The notes: a model not told the origin generated them from the sequence alone. A stretch of DNA of 18,089 nt from Clostridiaceae bacterium UBA5444 (GCA_002426575.1 DIRE01000016.1:1-18089), one strand, 5' to 3'. Shown: positions 1-8,170, numbered from the stretch's first letter. Program-made: numbers and translations.

Positions 1-28
1 TTTTTTCTTCCTCCCTTGGTAAAAGGTA

Positions 29-44
29 GTGTAAAGTATTACAC
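29..44. repeat. Perfect inverted repeat GTGTAA-N4-TTACAC
   Basis: Six-base arms (29-34 and 39-44) are separated by AGTA. It lies about 145 bases before the transposase start. It could be part of the IS terminus or an operator-like site; nothing distinguishes these. Confidence 0.35.
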
Positions 45-188
45 CCCAATTTATTAATAAAACCTTGTATCTTCAAGGGATACACCATCTTTTTTTTCAA
101 AAAAACAATGACCCCCTGATTTTTTGTCAATAATTGAATTACCACAACAATAATGATCACAAAAATTCATGAAAGGAAGTCATTGTTT

Positions 189-1652
189 ATGGATACAATT
201 ATATACCAATTACTGTTAGTTATTCAATATCAATACAAGCAAATTTACTGGCTCATTCATTTTATTGCAAGATACATTCCTTTAAAGCAATGGGCACACG
301 ATGAACTTCATAGCCCAAAGTATCAGAAGTTTCTAACCGACAAGCTCCCCATCGTTATACCCTTTGTAAAACAGGACTGGCAGCTCTGGAATGAGTACTA
401 TCGTCTTCGCTATGGAAAAGCTACAAAGCCTGTGAAACCCCAGAAAGGTAAACCACATAATGTTCCAAGCGATACCATTTGCCCTCTTTGCGGAGCACCG
501 CACGAATACATCTATGACAACAGCGGTGGTCGTGGCCAGTTCAAATGCAAGGTTTGTGGTCAGACATTCGTTAATGGCAAAAGGGTTATTTCCCCTTTAA
601 AACTACAGTGCCCCTACTGCGGTCATGCTCTCCAACCGGTCAAGAATCGTAAGCATTTCCGTGTCCACAAATGCGTCAACAGCAACTGCTCATATTACAA
701 GCGAAACTTCAAGAAGATGCCCAAGAACACTCCACCATCTGACTACTGGAAGTACAAGCTCCACTTCCTCTATCGGGAGTTCTCTGTTAACTTCTTCGAC
801 ATGGACTTGAGCCAGCTCCCTAAGTGGGCAACTTCCTTCAAGTATAAGAAGAACAGCGCTTACATCATGGGGTTATGCTTAACATACCGAGTTAACTTAA
901 AACTATCTCTCCGCCAGACCGTACAGGCCTTAAAGGAGATACACAACATTGAGGTTTCTCATACCATGGTTAACTCCTATGCTAAAACTGCTGCTGTCAT
1001 CATAAAGCCTTTTGTGGACTCATATGACTACAATCCTTCAAATGAGCTGGCTGCTGACGAAACCTATATTAAAATCCATGGCTCAAAAGCCTATGTATGG
1101 CTTATCATGGATAAGATCTCACGCTCAATACTTGGTTACTGGGTGTCCATGTCCCGTGATGTTGGTCCCTGCATCCTTGCCATGCGTATGGCTTTTGAGA
1201 AGTTCAAAGAGTTCCCAGGTAAAGCCTTGAAGTTCATAGCCGACGGCTATAGCGCGTATCCATTAGCTGCCCAGCAGTTCAAGATCGAAAAGGACTGGGA
1301 CGTGTCTATCACCCAGGTCATAGGGCTTACAAACGACGATGAGGTTTCCAAGGAATACCGCCCGTTCAAACAGATCATTGAACGGCTGAATCGCACATTT
1401 AAGGAATCCTACCGTGGTACTTGCGGCTACAAAGTTGATGATGGTGCTATACATAGCACCACTCTTTGGGTTGCCTATTACAACTTCCTCAGACCCCATG
1501 AGAAATCTGGTGGTAAGAAGCCGCTCAATCAGGTGGAGCTTCTGGAAGGTGCAGGTAACATGCCTGGCAAGTGGCAACTTCTTATTTACATTGGGCAACA
1601 AGTAATTCTTAAGCAACAGGCATATTCAACCTCTACTGTTCAAATGGAATAA
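189..1652 (+). CDS. DDE transposase with two zinc ribbons (IS6/IS240-like catalytic core)
   Basis: Transposase of 487 residues counted from the ATG at 189, which has AAAGGAAG at 172-179 nine bases upstream. An in-frame ATG at 153 would add 12 residues but has no ribosome binding site. Two CxxC pairs form one zinc ribbon (about residues 98-123), and a second Cys cluster at about 141-167 looks like another. A helix-turn-helix segment follows at about 237-265 (LSLRQTVQALKE region). The catalytic core carries the DDE triad: ADETYIK (Asp about 290), IADGYSAY (Asp about 352) and IERLNRTFKE (Glu about 398), followed by YYNFLRPH. The DETYIK and RPH signatures resemble the IS6/IS240 type, but the protein is far longer than the roughly 230 residues of IS6 enzymes because of its N-terminal zinc region. 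The frame is intact, so it may be active. The exact IS family is not certain. Confidence 0.9.
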   Translation: MDTIIYQLLLVIQYQYKQIYWLIHFIARYIPLKQWAHDELHSPKYQKFLTDKLPIVIPFVKQDWQLWNEYYRLRYGKATKPVKPQKGKPHNVPSDTICPLCGAPHEYIYDNSGGRGQFKCKVCGQTFVNGKRVISPLKLQCPYCGHALQPVKNRKHFRVHKCVNSNCSYYKRNFKKMPKNTPPSDYWKYKLHFLYREFSVNFFDMDLSQLPKWATSFKYKKNSAYIMGLCLTYRVNLKLSLRQTVQALKEIHNIEVSHTMVNSYAKTAAVIIKPFVDSYDYNPSNELAADETYIKIHGSKAYVWLIMDKISRSILGYWVSMSRDVGPCILAMRMAFEKFKEFPGKALKFIADGYSAYPLAAQQFKIEKDWDVSITQVIGLTNDDEVSKEYRPFKQIIERLNRTFKESYRGTCGYKVDDGAIHSTTLWVAYYNFLRPHEKSGGKKPLNQVELLEGAGNMPGKWQLLIYIGQQVILKQQAYSTSTVQME

Positions 1653-1681
1653 CATAACCGACTTTTGTCTATAACTTTACT

Positions 1682-1727
1682 ATGGCATAATTAGGGCAAC
1701 GCTGAGGAGCGACCCATAGCTTGCCAT
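1682..1727 (+). other. Nested hairpins downstream of the transposase (possible structured RNA or IS end)
   Basis: ATGGCA (1682-1687) pairs with TGCCAT (1722-1727). This outer helix encloses an inner hairpin made of GGG (1694-1696), CGCT (1700-1703), loop GAGG, AGCG (1708-1711) and CCC (1713-1715). The GC content is well above the background. I recognise no known riboswitch or transposon RNA here. It could be a subterminal structure of the IS. Confidence 0.35.
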
Positions 1728-1733
1728 GCTTAT

Positions 1734-1780
1734 ACGGTGAAGCGGCGGACTTTAAGTCTGCCGTTTTCCTTTTCACCGGT
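1734..1780 (+). terminator. Rho-independent-type terminator after the transposase
   Basis: CGGCGGAC (1743-1750) pairs with GTCTGCCG (1756-1763), with one G-T wobble and the loop TTTAA, followed by TTTTCCTTTT. An outer pairing of ACGGTGAA with TTCACCGGT brackets it. Position and T tract fit transcription termination after the transposase gene. Confidence 0.6.
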
Positions 1781-2108
1781 AAGCCTTAAGCAAATAAACC
1801 TCGGGAGTTTGAGGGCAGAGCCCTCAAGGCTTTGTTTTACTATCTCATATACTATCAATCTGACTGTATGCATTCCGAATATTTAATATTTACTCAATGC
1901 ATCTGCAATTTTCAAGGTTCACTGGTACTAATTTTTTTACTCTGATTTTTCATAATATACTTTACAGTACCTATTTTGTGTATCTTTCTATATTAATTGT
2001 TTATCCTTTATTTCAGAAATTCCTGCTTTTCTCTAAAAATAATTGTATGTCATCCATTTCTCTTCTTTAGAACGGTTGATATTTGATCACAAAAAAAAGA
2101 GCTGCGTA
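1781..2108. other. Gene-free stretch with one perfect hairpin
   Basis: No coding region is supported between the IS and the marR promoter. A perfect hairpin TTGAGGGC-AGA-GCCCTCAA at 1809-1827 is followed by GGCTTTGTTTTA and looks like a second terminator. The rest, 1835-2108, is AT-rich, with no further element I can defend. Confidence 0.5.
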
Positions 2109-2137
2109 TTGACAGATCGCAAATAATAGTTTAGCAT
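2109..2137 (+). promoter_or_regulatory. Sigma-A promoter for the marR-ABC operon
   Basis: A perfect TTGACA (2109-2114) is followed after exactly 17 bases by TAGCAT (2132-2137). It lies 57 bases before the MarR start codon, and no other good promoter is seen in the gap. Confidence 0.65.
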
Positions 2138-2165
2138 TAAAGTATTGCTTTAAAATTGATTGTGC

Positions 2166-2175
2166 ATCATATGAT
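2166..2175. promoter_or_regulatory. Palindrome ATCATATGAT, candidate MarR operator
   Basis: A perfect 10-bp palindrome sits between the promoter and the ribosome binding site of the MarR gene. MarR proteins commonly bind such sites to repress their own operon. The assignment rests on position only, and short AT-rich palindromes arise easily by chance. Confidence 0.3.
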
Positions 2176-2193
2176 CAAAGATTGGAGGAAGGC

Positions 2194-2640
2194 ATGCTGG
2201 AAACAGATGTTGCGATGCAACTAAAAGAAACACATAAGAAGCTAGTACAGATTATGCACCAAAAAATAGATGAATATGACTTAAAAATGGGGCAATTACA
2301 TTTTTGCATGCTTGTTAAAAAGTTTCCTGATAAAAGTCAGAAGGAGTTAGCCAGGGAGATGAGGTTTACAGAAGGAGCTATGAGTCACTCAGTTAAGAAA
2401 CTGATTGGGGAAGGCATTCTGGAGCAAATACCACTGGAAACTGATATGCGCTACAACAGACTAGTTCTAACTCTAAAAGGAGAAAGTTTTATCAACGAAT
2501 ATGAACAATATGTCACCAAGGTTTATCGTGACCTATTTATCGACTTTCAGGAGAAAGAACTAGTCATACTGGATAAACTATTGAAGAGAATTAACAAAAA
2601 TATCGAAAAAATAAGCAATATTTTGAATCAAAATATTTAA
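2194..2640 (+). CDS. MarR-family transcriptional regulator
   Basis: Winged helix-turn-helix protein of 148 residues, the usual MarR length. The start is placed at ATG 2194 because GGAGG at 2184-2188 lies five bases upstream; an earlier in-frame TTG at 2182 would overlap that site. The recognition helix region (QKELAREMRFTEGAMSHSVKKL) is followed by the wing motif ETDMRYNRLVLTLKG, which has the conserved D-x-R and LT-x-KG pattern. Long N- and C-terminal helices would form the dimer interface. Its stop is only 11 bases from the start of the ABC exporter gene, with no terminator between, so the two genes probably form one operon. MarR regulators in this position typically repress a downstream multidrug exporter until a ligand binds; that role is inferred, and the ligand is unknown. 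Confidence 0.9.
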   Translation: MLETDVAMQLKETHKKLVQIMHQKIDEYDLKMGQLHFCMLVKKFPDKSQKELAREMRFTEGAMSHSVKKLIGEGILEQIPLETDMRYNRLVLTLKGESFINEYEQYVTKVYRDLFIDFQEKELVILDKLLKRINKNIEKISNILNQNI

Positions 2641-2651
2641 GGAGAATACTC

Positions 2652-4376
2652 TTGAAGAAATTATTACCTTTAATGAAAAAATACCTAGCACTTGCCATTT
2701 TTAGTCCCATTTTTATGATACTGGAGGTTTTCGGAGACATTCTTATTCCCTATCTGATGAGCCTCATTGTAGATGTAGGAATAGCAAGTCAAGACTCCAA
2801 TTATATTGTGAAGATAGGCATTTATATGATCCTAGTAGCATTGTTGGCTATGATATTTGGTGTGACCAGCTCCTTCTTCGGAGCCAGGGCAGGCTATGGA
2901 TTTGCATCAGAAATAAGACAAAAGACTTTTGAGAAGATACAAAGCTTCTCCTTTGCCAATCTTGACAATTTTTCTGTATCCTCATTGATTACCAGGCTCA
3001 CAAATGATTGCAATACCATTGGGATGGTAACTATGATGAGTCTGAGAATGGCTATTCGTGCACCTTTTATGTTAATATTTGCACTTATTATGGCATTTCG
3101 AATCAATTCCTCTCTCGCAAGAGTGTTTTTGATAGCCCTGCCAGTTCTAGCAATTGTTATTTCGCTAGTATTGATGAAAGCAAGACCGCTATTTCTAATG
3201 ATGCAAAAAAGAGTGGATAGTGTAAATGCGACAATCCAGGAAAATTTAACGGCTATCAGAGTAGTGAAATCCTTTAACAGACAGGAATTTGAAGAGGCGA
3301 AGTTCAAGGAACGAAACGATAATCTAATGGGAACCGCCCTTAAGGCCATATCCTTAATAATAATTTTAATGCCTGCATTCAATGTGGTTGTTTACTCTAC
3401 GATTATAGCTGTGCTTTGGTTTGGTGGTCAACAGATAAGCATAGGAAGTATGGGCGGTGGCGAGCTGATCTCGTTTATCACTTATAACACGCAAATTCTT
3501 ATGTCATTAATGATGATATCCATGTATTTCATGCAACTACTTCGTGGTTCCGCATCTGTAACCAGAATAAACGAGGTATTAAGCACGGAATCAGAAATCA
3601 CAGAGATCCAAAATCCAATAAAAATTATTAACGACAATTCTGTCTCATTTGACAATGTTAGTTTTTGCTATCCTAGAAGCAATGAAAGAACCCTAAAGAA
3701 TATTAGTTTTGATATTTCATCTGGAGAAACACTTGGGATAATAGGCTCTACCGGCTCATCCAAATCCACCCTAGTTCAGCTCCTACCAAGGCTCTACGAT
3801 GTCAGTGAAGGTAGTATCAAGGTTGGAGGGGTAGATGTAAGGGATTATGATGTGGAAGCATTACGTGACCATGTAGCCTTTGTACTTCAAAACAATAATC
3901 TTTTTTCTGGTACTATAAGAGAAAATATTGCTTACGGTAAACTTGATGCTACCAAGGATGAGATAATAGCGGCTGCTAAGGCTGCAAATGCTCATGATTT
4001 TATTTCATCTCTTCCAGATAAGTATGAAACTTATATAGGTGAAAGAGGAGCCAAGCTATCAGGGGGCCAGAAACAGAGAATATCTATTGCAAGAATGTTT
4101 CTGAAGAATCCTCCTGTGCTTATACTAGATGAAGCTACTTCATCCCTTGATAATAACAGCGAGGCAATAATACAAAAATCTATAGAAGAGCTTTCAAAAA
4201 ATAGGACAACCTTTATTATAGCCCATAGACTAGCTACCATTAAAAAGGCAAAAAGGATTATTGTATTAACTGAAAACGGGATTGAAGAGGAAGGAAGCCA
4301 CAAAAAGCTTATAGAAAAAAAAGGACTGTATTACGATCTTTATAGTTCTCAATTTGGGATGGGTTTTACTGCTTAA
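2652..4376 (+). CDS. ABC exporter half-transporter (multidrug/lipid type)
   Basis: A 574-residue protein with a membrane domain (about residues 10-300, some six hydrophobic segments) fused to an ATPase domain (about 330-574). It starts at TTG 2652 with GGAG at 2641-2644, seven bases upstream. Motifs seen: Walker A GSTGSSKST (365-373), Q-loop VLQNNN (Gln 413), signature LSGGQ (469-473), Walker B VLILDEA (Asp 493, Glu 494) and H-loop His 525. The third glycine of Walker A (GxxGxGK) is a serine here, a variant I believe occurs in related clostridial exporters. The catalytic Glu is present, so the site should hydrolyse ATP. Such half-transporters act as dimers in the cytoplasmic membrane, and the MarR-ABC-ABC arrangement is common. 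Here only one ABC gene is present, so it may form a homodimer or have lost its partner. The substrate is unknown. Confidence 0.92.
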   Translation: MKKLLPLMKKYLALAIFSPIFMILEVFGDILIPYLMSLIVDVGIASQDSNYIVKIGIYMILVALLAMIFGVTSSFFGARAGYGFASEIRQKTFEKIQSFSFANLDNFSVSSLITRLTNDCNTIGMVTMMSLRMAIRAPFMLIFALIMAFRINSSLARVFLIALPVLAIVISLVLMKARPLFLMMQKRVDSVNATIQENLTAIRVVKSFNRQEFEEAKFKERNDNLMGTALKAISLIIILMPAFNVVVYSTIIAVLWFGGQQISIGSMGGGELISFITYNTQILMSLMMISMYFMQLLRGSASVTRINEVLSTESEITEIQNPIKIINDNSVSFDNVSFCYPRSNERTLKNISFDISSGETLGIIGSTGSSKSTLVQLLPRLYDVSEGSIKVGGVDVRDYDVEALRDHVAFVLQNNNLFSGTIRENIAYGKLDATKDEIIAAAKAANAHDFISSLPDKYETYIGERGAKLSGGQKQRISIARMFLKNPPVLILDEATSSLDNNSEAIIQKSIEELSKNRTTFIIAHRLATIKKAKRIIVLTENGIEEEGSHKKLIEKKGLYYDLYSSQFGMGFTA

Positions 4377-4383
4377 AACTTAG

Positions 4384-4413
4384 TGGACTGCTATATATAG
4401 AGAGAGCTATAAT
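4384..4413 (+). promoter_or_regulatory. Probable promoter of the HD-GYP gene
   Basis: TGGACT (4384-4389), an 18-base spacer and a perfect TATAAT (4408-4413) lie in the 61-base gap behind the ABC gene. No terminator hairpin is seen in the gap, so read-through from the exporter operon is also possible. Confidence 0.45.
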
Positions 4414-4443
4414 TTAAACGTTATACAAAAAGGTGGGATGATA

Positions 4444-5559
4444 GTGAGACTTGTACCGATTAATTGTGTGAAGGAAGAAAGCTATTTAGCCAAAACCATA
4501 TATGATGCATCGGGAACAGTACTACTTGCACAAGGAAGCAGACTAAATGCAGAAAGATTAAAAGCAATTGAACGAAATGGCATATTATCTATATATATAA
4601 ATGATGAATATAGCGACAATGATATTGAAGATATAATTAAGCCAGAAATAAGACAAAAGGCAATAAAGGCTGTAAAAGATAGCTTTGAGAGTATTGCAAA
4701 GTTTTCAGCAAAAGAGAATTCACAGCGCGTTTCAAATAACAAAAGAAAAAATAGAAAGGTTATATACAATGGTATAGAAGATCTATTTAGAATAATAGAC
4801 GAAATTGTAGAAGAGATATTGCTAAAAAATGATATACTAATAAACCTTGTGGATATAAAGAGTATGGATAACTATACTTATGAACACTCTGTAAATGTAA
4901 CAGTGCTTTCGTTAATACTTGGAATTGAACTTGGATTTCCCAAGCATAGGCTCTACGATCTTGCCATAGGTGCAATGCTCCATGATGTTGGCAAGGTATA
5001 TGTTCCAAAGGAGATACTACAGAAAAAAGGGAAGCTCACTCCTCAAGAATATGAAATAATGAAGGGTCACCCAAAGAATGGATATGAATACTTAAAAAAT
5101 AATATATTTGTAAGTTCAACAGCGAGGATTATAGCCCTGCAGCATCACGAAAGAATTGATGGATTAGGATATCCAAATCACATAAAGGGAGATAGAATAA
5201 ATGAACTTTCAAAGGTAGTATCTGTAGCAGATGTATATGATGCATTGACATCAGATAGAGCATATAGGTCAGCCCTTCCATCTAATGAAGCTGTAGAATA
5301 CATAATGGGCGGTGCGTCAAGATATTTCGATTTTGATGTTGTAAAGGCGTTTATGAGAAGAGTGGTTCCTTACCCAGAAGGAACAGCCGTTAAACTAAGC
5401 AATGGGGACATTGCAATTGTGGATAAACTTTGTTATGGGTTTCCTCTGCATCCTGTAGTTAAAGTTATAAGAAGAAACAATAAAGATGTTGAACCAATAT
5501 TTATAGATTTGTTAAAAGAAAATGATATAGTAATAACTAGTATACAGTATGAATTATAA
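4444..5559 (+). CDS. HD-GYP domain cyclic-di-GMP phosphodiesterase
   Basis: Cytoplasmic protein of 371 residues. GTG 4444 is preferred as start because AGGTGG at 4431-4436 is seven bases upstream, whereas the in-frame ATG at 4438 nearly touches it. From GTG the protein begins MRLVPINCV, the usual start of this clostridial group. About 110 N-terminal residues precede the HD-GYP domain (about 145-305), which has every hallmark: His about 148, the HDVGK metal site at about 180-184, a downstream His in KGHP, HHERIDGLGYP at about 234-244 and SVADVYDALTSDRAYR. A C-terminal extension of about 65 residues follows. HD-GYP enzymes with the full motif hydrolyse c-di-GMP and so influence motility, surface attachment or sporulation. 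No receiver, PAS or membrane domain is evident, so the input signal is unknown. Activity is inferred from the motifs. Confidence 0.92.
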   Translation: MRLVPINCVKEESYLAKTIYDASGTVLLAQGSRLNAERLKAIERNGILSIYINDEYSDNDIEDIIKPEIRQKAIKAVKDSFESIAKFSAKENSQRVSNNKRKNRKVIYNGIEDLFRIIDEIVEEILLKNDILINLVDIKSMDNYTYEHSVNVTVLSLILGIELGFPKHRLYDLAIGAMLHDVGKVYVPKEILQKKGKLTPQEYEIMKGHPKNGYEYLKNNIFVSSTARIIALQHHERIDGLGYPNHIKGDRINELSKVVSVADVYDALTSDRAYRSALPSNEAVEYIMGGASRYFDFDVVKAFMRRVVPYPEGTAVKLSNGDIAIVDKLCYGFPLHPVVKVIRRNNKDVEPIFIDLLKENDIVITSIQYEL

Positions 5560-5662
5560 GTAGCGAATCCCAAATTATAAAAAACCTTCCTCCAAGGTAT
5601 ACAAATGTCCATGAGATAACTACAAAATATGTAAATTCGAGATAATGGAAATGATAATAATG

Positions 5663-5668
5663 TATAAT
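5663..5668 (+). promoter_or_regulatory. TATAAT -10 element upstream of the threonine dehydrogenase gene
   Basis: A perfect TATAAT lies 54 bases before the start codon. I could not find a good -35 hexamer at 16-18 bases, so the promoter is only partly supported. Confidence 0.3.
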
Positions 5669-5721
5669 TAAGCTATGGACATTGGACATAATAAAAGTAA
5701 TATATTTTGGAGGGCTTAATT

Positions 5722-6672
5722 ATGAGAAAAATTTTAGTCACAGGAGCTTTAGGACAGATAGGATCTGAGCTTACTACATACCTAAGAAGTATATATGGAG
5801 AAGAAAATGTTATTGCTAGCGATAAGCAAGATATGGCTCCAGATAATGTTATTGGATCAGGTCCTTTTGAAAAACTTGATGTTACGGATGCTACTCGCAT
5901 AGGGGAAATTGTTCAAAAGTATAAAGTAAATACTATTATTCACTTAGCTGCCATATTATCAGCTGTAGGTGAAAAGAAACCTAATCTTGCATGGAATGTA
6001 AATATGGGAGGACTTTTTAACGTACTTGAGGTTGCAAGAGAATGCAATACATCTGTTTTTACTCCAAGTTCTATTGCAGCATTTGGGCCAACAACACCTA
6101 GATGCAAAACCCCACAAGATACTATTCAAAGACCAACCACAATGTATGGTGTAACAAAGGTATCAGGAGAAATACTATGCGATTATTATTTTAATAAATA
6201 TGGAGTTGATACAAGAGGAGTTCGCTTTCCAGGGCTTATATCCTATGAAACACTTCCAGGAGGCGGAACAACCGATTATGCAGTTCATATATATTATGAA
6301 GCAGTAAAAAATAAAAAATATACATCATATATAAAAGAAGGAACATATATGGACATGATGTATATGCCTGATGCATTAAATGCCATAGTAAACCTAATTG
6401 AGGCTGACGGATCAAAACTTATTCACAGAAACGCATTTAATATTACAGCCATGAGTTTTGCACCAGGGGATATTGCAAAGGAAATAAAAAAGCATATACC
6501 AGAATTTACCATGGGGTATGACGTTGACCCTGTAAGACAAGCCATTGCAGATTCTTGGCCAGATTCTCTTGATGATACCGCTGCAAGAGCTGAGTGGGGC
6601 TTTAAGCCAAAATATGATTTGGGATCTATGACGGTGGATATGATAGATAAGTTAAAATGTAAATTAAAATAA
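5722..6672 (+). CDS. tdh: L-threonine 3-dehydrogenase, SDR/UDP-galactose-epimerase type
   Basis: A 316-residue enzyme starting at ATG 5722 with GGAGGG at 5709-5714, seven bases upstream. It is an extended short-chain dehydrogenase: the NAD-binding motif GALGQIG is at residues 8-14, Asp 34 in ASDKQD probably holds the NAD ribose, a catalytic Ser lies in TPSSIAAFGP and the Tyr-Lys pair in MYGVTK (Tyr 142, Lys 146). The segments PTTMYGVTK, RFPGLIS, PGGGTTDYAV and DMMYMPDA are characteristic of the epimerase-like threonine dehydrogenases, as opposed to the zinc-dependent Tdh of E. coli. It would oxidise L-threonine to 2-amino-3-ketobutyrate with NAD, which Kbl then splits to glycine and acetyl-CoA. 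No kbl gene is adjacent, so the next step must be encoded elsewhere. The gene appears monocistronic, ending at a strong hairpin. Confidence 0.85.
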   Translation: MRKILVTGALGQIGSELTTYLRSIYGEENVIASDKQDMAPDNVIGSGPFEKLDVTDATRIGEIVQKYKVNTIIHLAAILSAVGEKKPNLAWNVNMGGLFNVLEVARECNTSVFTPSSIAAFGPTTPRCKTPQDTIQRPTTMYGVTKVSGEILCDYYFNKYGVDTRGVRFPGLISYETLPGGGTTDYAVHIYYEAVKNKKYTSYIKEGTYMDMMYMPDALNAIVNLIEADGSKLIHRNAFNITAMSFAPGDIAKEIKKHIPEFTMGYDVDPVRQAIADSWPDSLDDTAARAEWGFKPKYDLGSMTVDMIDKLKCKLK

Positions 6673-6684
6673 AAAAATGAAAAC

Positions 6685-6717
6685 AAAAATGGTTTAGCCT
6701 ATGGCTAAACCATTTTT
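6685..6717. terminator. Bidirectional terminator behind tdh
   Basis: A perfect 15-bp stem (6685-6699 with 6703-6717) closes on the loop TAT. It has five A on one side and five T on the other, so it can terminate transcription in both directions. It lies 13 bases after the stop codon of tdh. Confidence 0.8.
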
Positions 6718-6722
6718 AAATA

Positions 6723-6768
6723 GGTTATGTTGGTTTGACTTACATAGCGGAAGTCAACCAACATAGCC
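6723..6768. terminator. Second long hairpin, probable terminator of the SPFH operon
   Basis: The left arm 6723-6741 and right arm 6751-6768 pair over about 18 bp with one wobble and one bulged T, closing on ACATAGCGG. It lies 14 bases beyond the 3' end of the minus-strand SPFH gene. Read on that strand, the stem is followed by a T-containing stretch. Confidence 0.55.
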
Positions 6769-6782
6769 TTTAATTTATATAA

Positions 6783-7724
6783 CTATTTCTTTTGGGATTT
6801 TAAAACTTCTGCAATTGCAGCTATGCTTCCTAAGGATGATACAGCCTCTGTTGGAAGTATGAGCTTGTTTGCAGGGTTCTTTGCCATTTCAGTCATGGCT
6901 TCAACCTGCTTTAAAGCAATAACTACTTCATTTGTGCCAGAATCTATTATAGACCTATTAACTTTTTCAATAGCCTCAGCTTGAGCGATGGAAATAGCTT
7001 CAATAGCTTTTGCCTTACCTTCAGCCTCAAGGAGCTGAGATTCTTTTAAACCTTCAGCTCTTCTAATATTAGCTTCTTTTTCAGCTTCAGCTTGAAGTAT
7101 CTTAGACTGTTTCTGACCTTCAGCTACTGCTATTGCACTAGCTTTTTCACCTTCGGCTTGAAGTATTGTAGCTCTTTTATCTCTTTCAGCTCTCATCTGT
7201 TTTTCCATTGCTTGTTGTATTTCTGCAGGTGGGATTATGTTTTTGATTTCAACTGATAAAATCTTAATCCCATAAGCATCAGTAATTTCATCTATAACCT
7301 TTAAAAGTTCAGAGTTAATAATATCTCTACCTGATAATACCTCATCAAGAGACATATTACCTACAATATTTCTCATGTTAGTAATGGTTGAATATATTAT
7401 ACCTGATTTAAAACTTTCGATGTTGTATACAGCATCTTTAGCATTCATTATCTTATAAAATATAACATTATCTATGGATATCTTAACATTATCTTTTGTA
7501 ATAACACTTTGAGGGTCAATATCTAATATTTGCTGTTTTGTAGACACCCTTTTCCTTGTAAAGTCTACAAATGGAATTAGAAAATGCCACCCTGGCTCTA
7601 ACACTTTGTAGAATTGGCCAAACCTCTCAACAACATACTGATAACCAGTGTTTACAACCTTTATTGATGTTAGTATAATCAATAAAACAAAAACTAAAAT
7701 TACAAGACCTATTATTTTTCCCAT
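6783..7724 (-). CDS. SPFH (stomatin/band 7) family membrane protein
   Basis: A 313-residue protein starting at ATG 7724 with GGGAGG at 7732-7737, seven bases upstream. One N-terminal membrane segment (about residues 4-24) is followed by the SPFH domain (about 25-190; VNTGYQYVVERFG, LEPGWHFLIPFVD), then an Ala/Glu-rich coiled coil (about 175-255, with repeated QAEGE / AEGQK / EAEKEA motifs) and a C-terminal segment. This layout matches the stomatin/paraslipin and QmcA group, which assemble as oligomers at membrane microdomains. The NfeD-like gene lies 26 bases upstream in the same direction; NfeD and SPFH genes form a conserved pair and their products are thought to act together in membrane quality or organisation. 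It is shorter than, and differs from, the FloA flotillin of Bacillus, so no gene symbol is given. Confidence 0.92.
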   Translation of the reverse strand: MGKIIGLVILVFVLLIILTSIKVVNTGYQYVVERFGQFYKVLEPGWHFLIPFVDFTRKRVSTKQQILDIDPQSVITKDNVKISIDNVIFYKIMNAKDAVYNIESFKSGIIYSTITNMRNIVGNMSLDEVLSGRDIINSELLKVIDEITDAYGIKILSVEIKNIIPPAEIQQAMEKQMRAERDKRATILQAEGEKASAIAVAEGQKQSKILQAEAEKEANIRRAEGLKESQLLEAEGKAKAIEAISIAQAEAIEKVNRSIIDSGTNEVVIALKQVEAMTEMAKNPANKLILPTEAVSSLGSIAAIAEVLKSQKK

Positions 7725-7750
7725 AATTGCGCCTCCCTTATATTTTTATA

Positions 7751-8170
7751 TTATTTTTTTATTACCATTTTATTACCACTTATCTTTACTATTTCTGCTT
7801 TTTCACCCTTTTTAATAGGGTCTCCTACATTTTGTACTGTCCAGTATATGCCCTTTATTTTTGCTCTTCCAGTGGTATCAACATCCTCGTCTAACGTTAT
7901 TTTAGAACCTATATACTTATCTTCCATCTTGAGCGTTTTAGGTATTGTGCCTGTTAACTTAGTTCTTAACCAAAGGAATTCAAATGCAACAGCTGCTACG
8001 CTTACAAGGCTAAATATCATCCATTGATTCAAAATAGGATACCCTAAGATTTGTGCAATAAGTGCTGCTATACCGCCTATTGTAAAGCCTGCGAAGAAAA
8101 AGCTACTTGTTATAATATCGATTAATAATGCTACTATACATATGATTACCCAAAATATTATATAGTTCAT
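7751..8170 (-). CDS. NfeD-like membrane protein, partner of the SPFH protein
   Basis: A 139-residue protein starting at ATG 8170 with AAGGAGG at 8177-8183, six bases upstream. Hydrophobic segments at about residues 3-25, 28-48 and 52-68 form a membrane anchor. The remaining 70 residues look like the OB-fold NfeD domain (GSKITLDEDVDTTGRAKIKG, then VQNVGDPIKKGEKAEIVKISG and a basic end). This is the short NfeD form without the ClpP-like protease domain. It is the first gene of the operon with the SPFH protein and probably binds it at the membrane. The family assignment is firm; the cellular role is inferred. Confidence 0.9.
   Translation of the reverse strand: MNYIIFWVIICIVALLIDIITSSFFFAGFTIGGIAALIAQILGYPILNQWMIFSLVSVAAVAFEFLWLRTKLTGTIPKTLKMEDKYIGSKITLDEDVDTTGRAKIKGIYWTVQNVGDPIKKGEKAEIVKISGNKMVIKK

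Larger units (their letters stand above)
1..1780 (+). mobile_element. Insertion sequence with zinc-ribbon DDE transposase; ends unresolved
   Basis: The element is defined by the transposase gene and by flanking DNA rich in hairpins. The coding part is visibly richer in GC than the AT-rich genes that follow, which suggests recent transfer. I could not fix the ends. A weak similarity exists between TAGTGTAAAGTATTA near base 27 and the reverse complement of the stretch around 1670-1683 (TAGTAAAGTTATA), which could be degenerate terminal inverted repeats, but this is not convincing. The left end may lie outside the window. The right boundary is set at the end of the terminator-like hairpin and is only a guess. 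Confidence 0.5.

Noticed and set aside
625..1616. Several open frames on both strands inside the transposase gene
   Set aside because: They are shadows of the transposase reading frame with low-complexity translations and no translation signals.
1693..1715. Resemblance to a TPP riboswitch core (CTGAG…ACCC)
   Set aside because: The second conserved arm of that riboswitch is absent and no thiamine gene follows.
5597..5615. Hairpin ACCTT/AAGGT behind the HD-GYP gene
   Set aside because: Only five pairs and no T run, so it is too weak to call a terminator.
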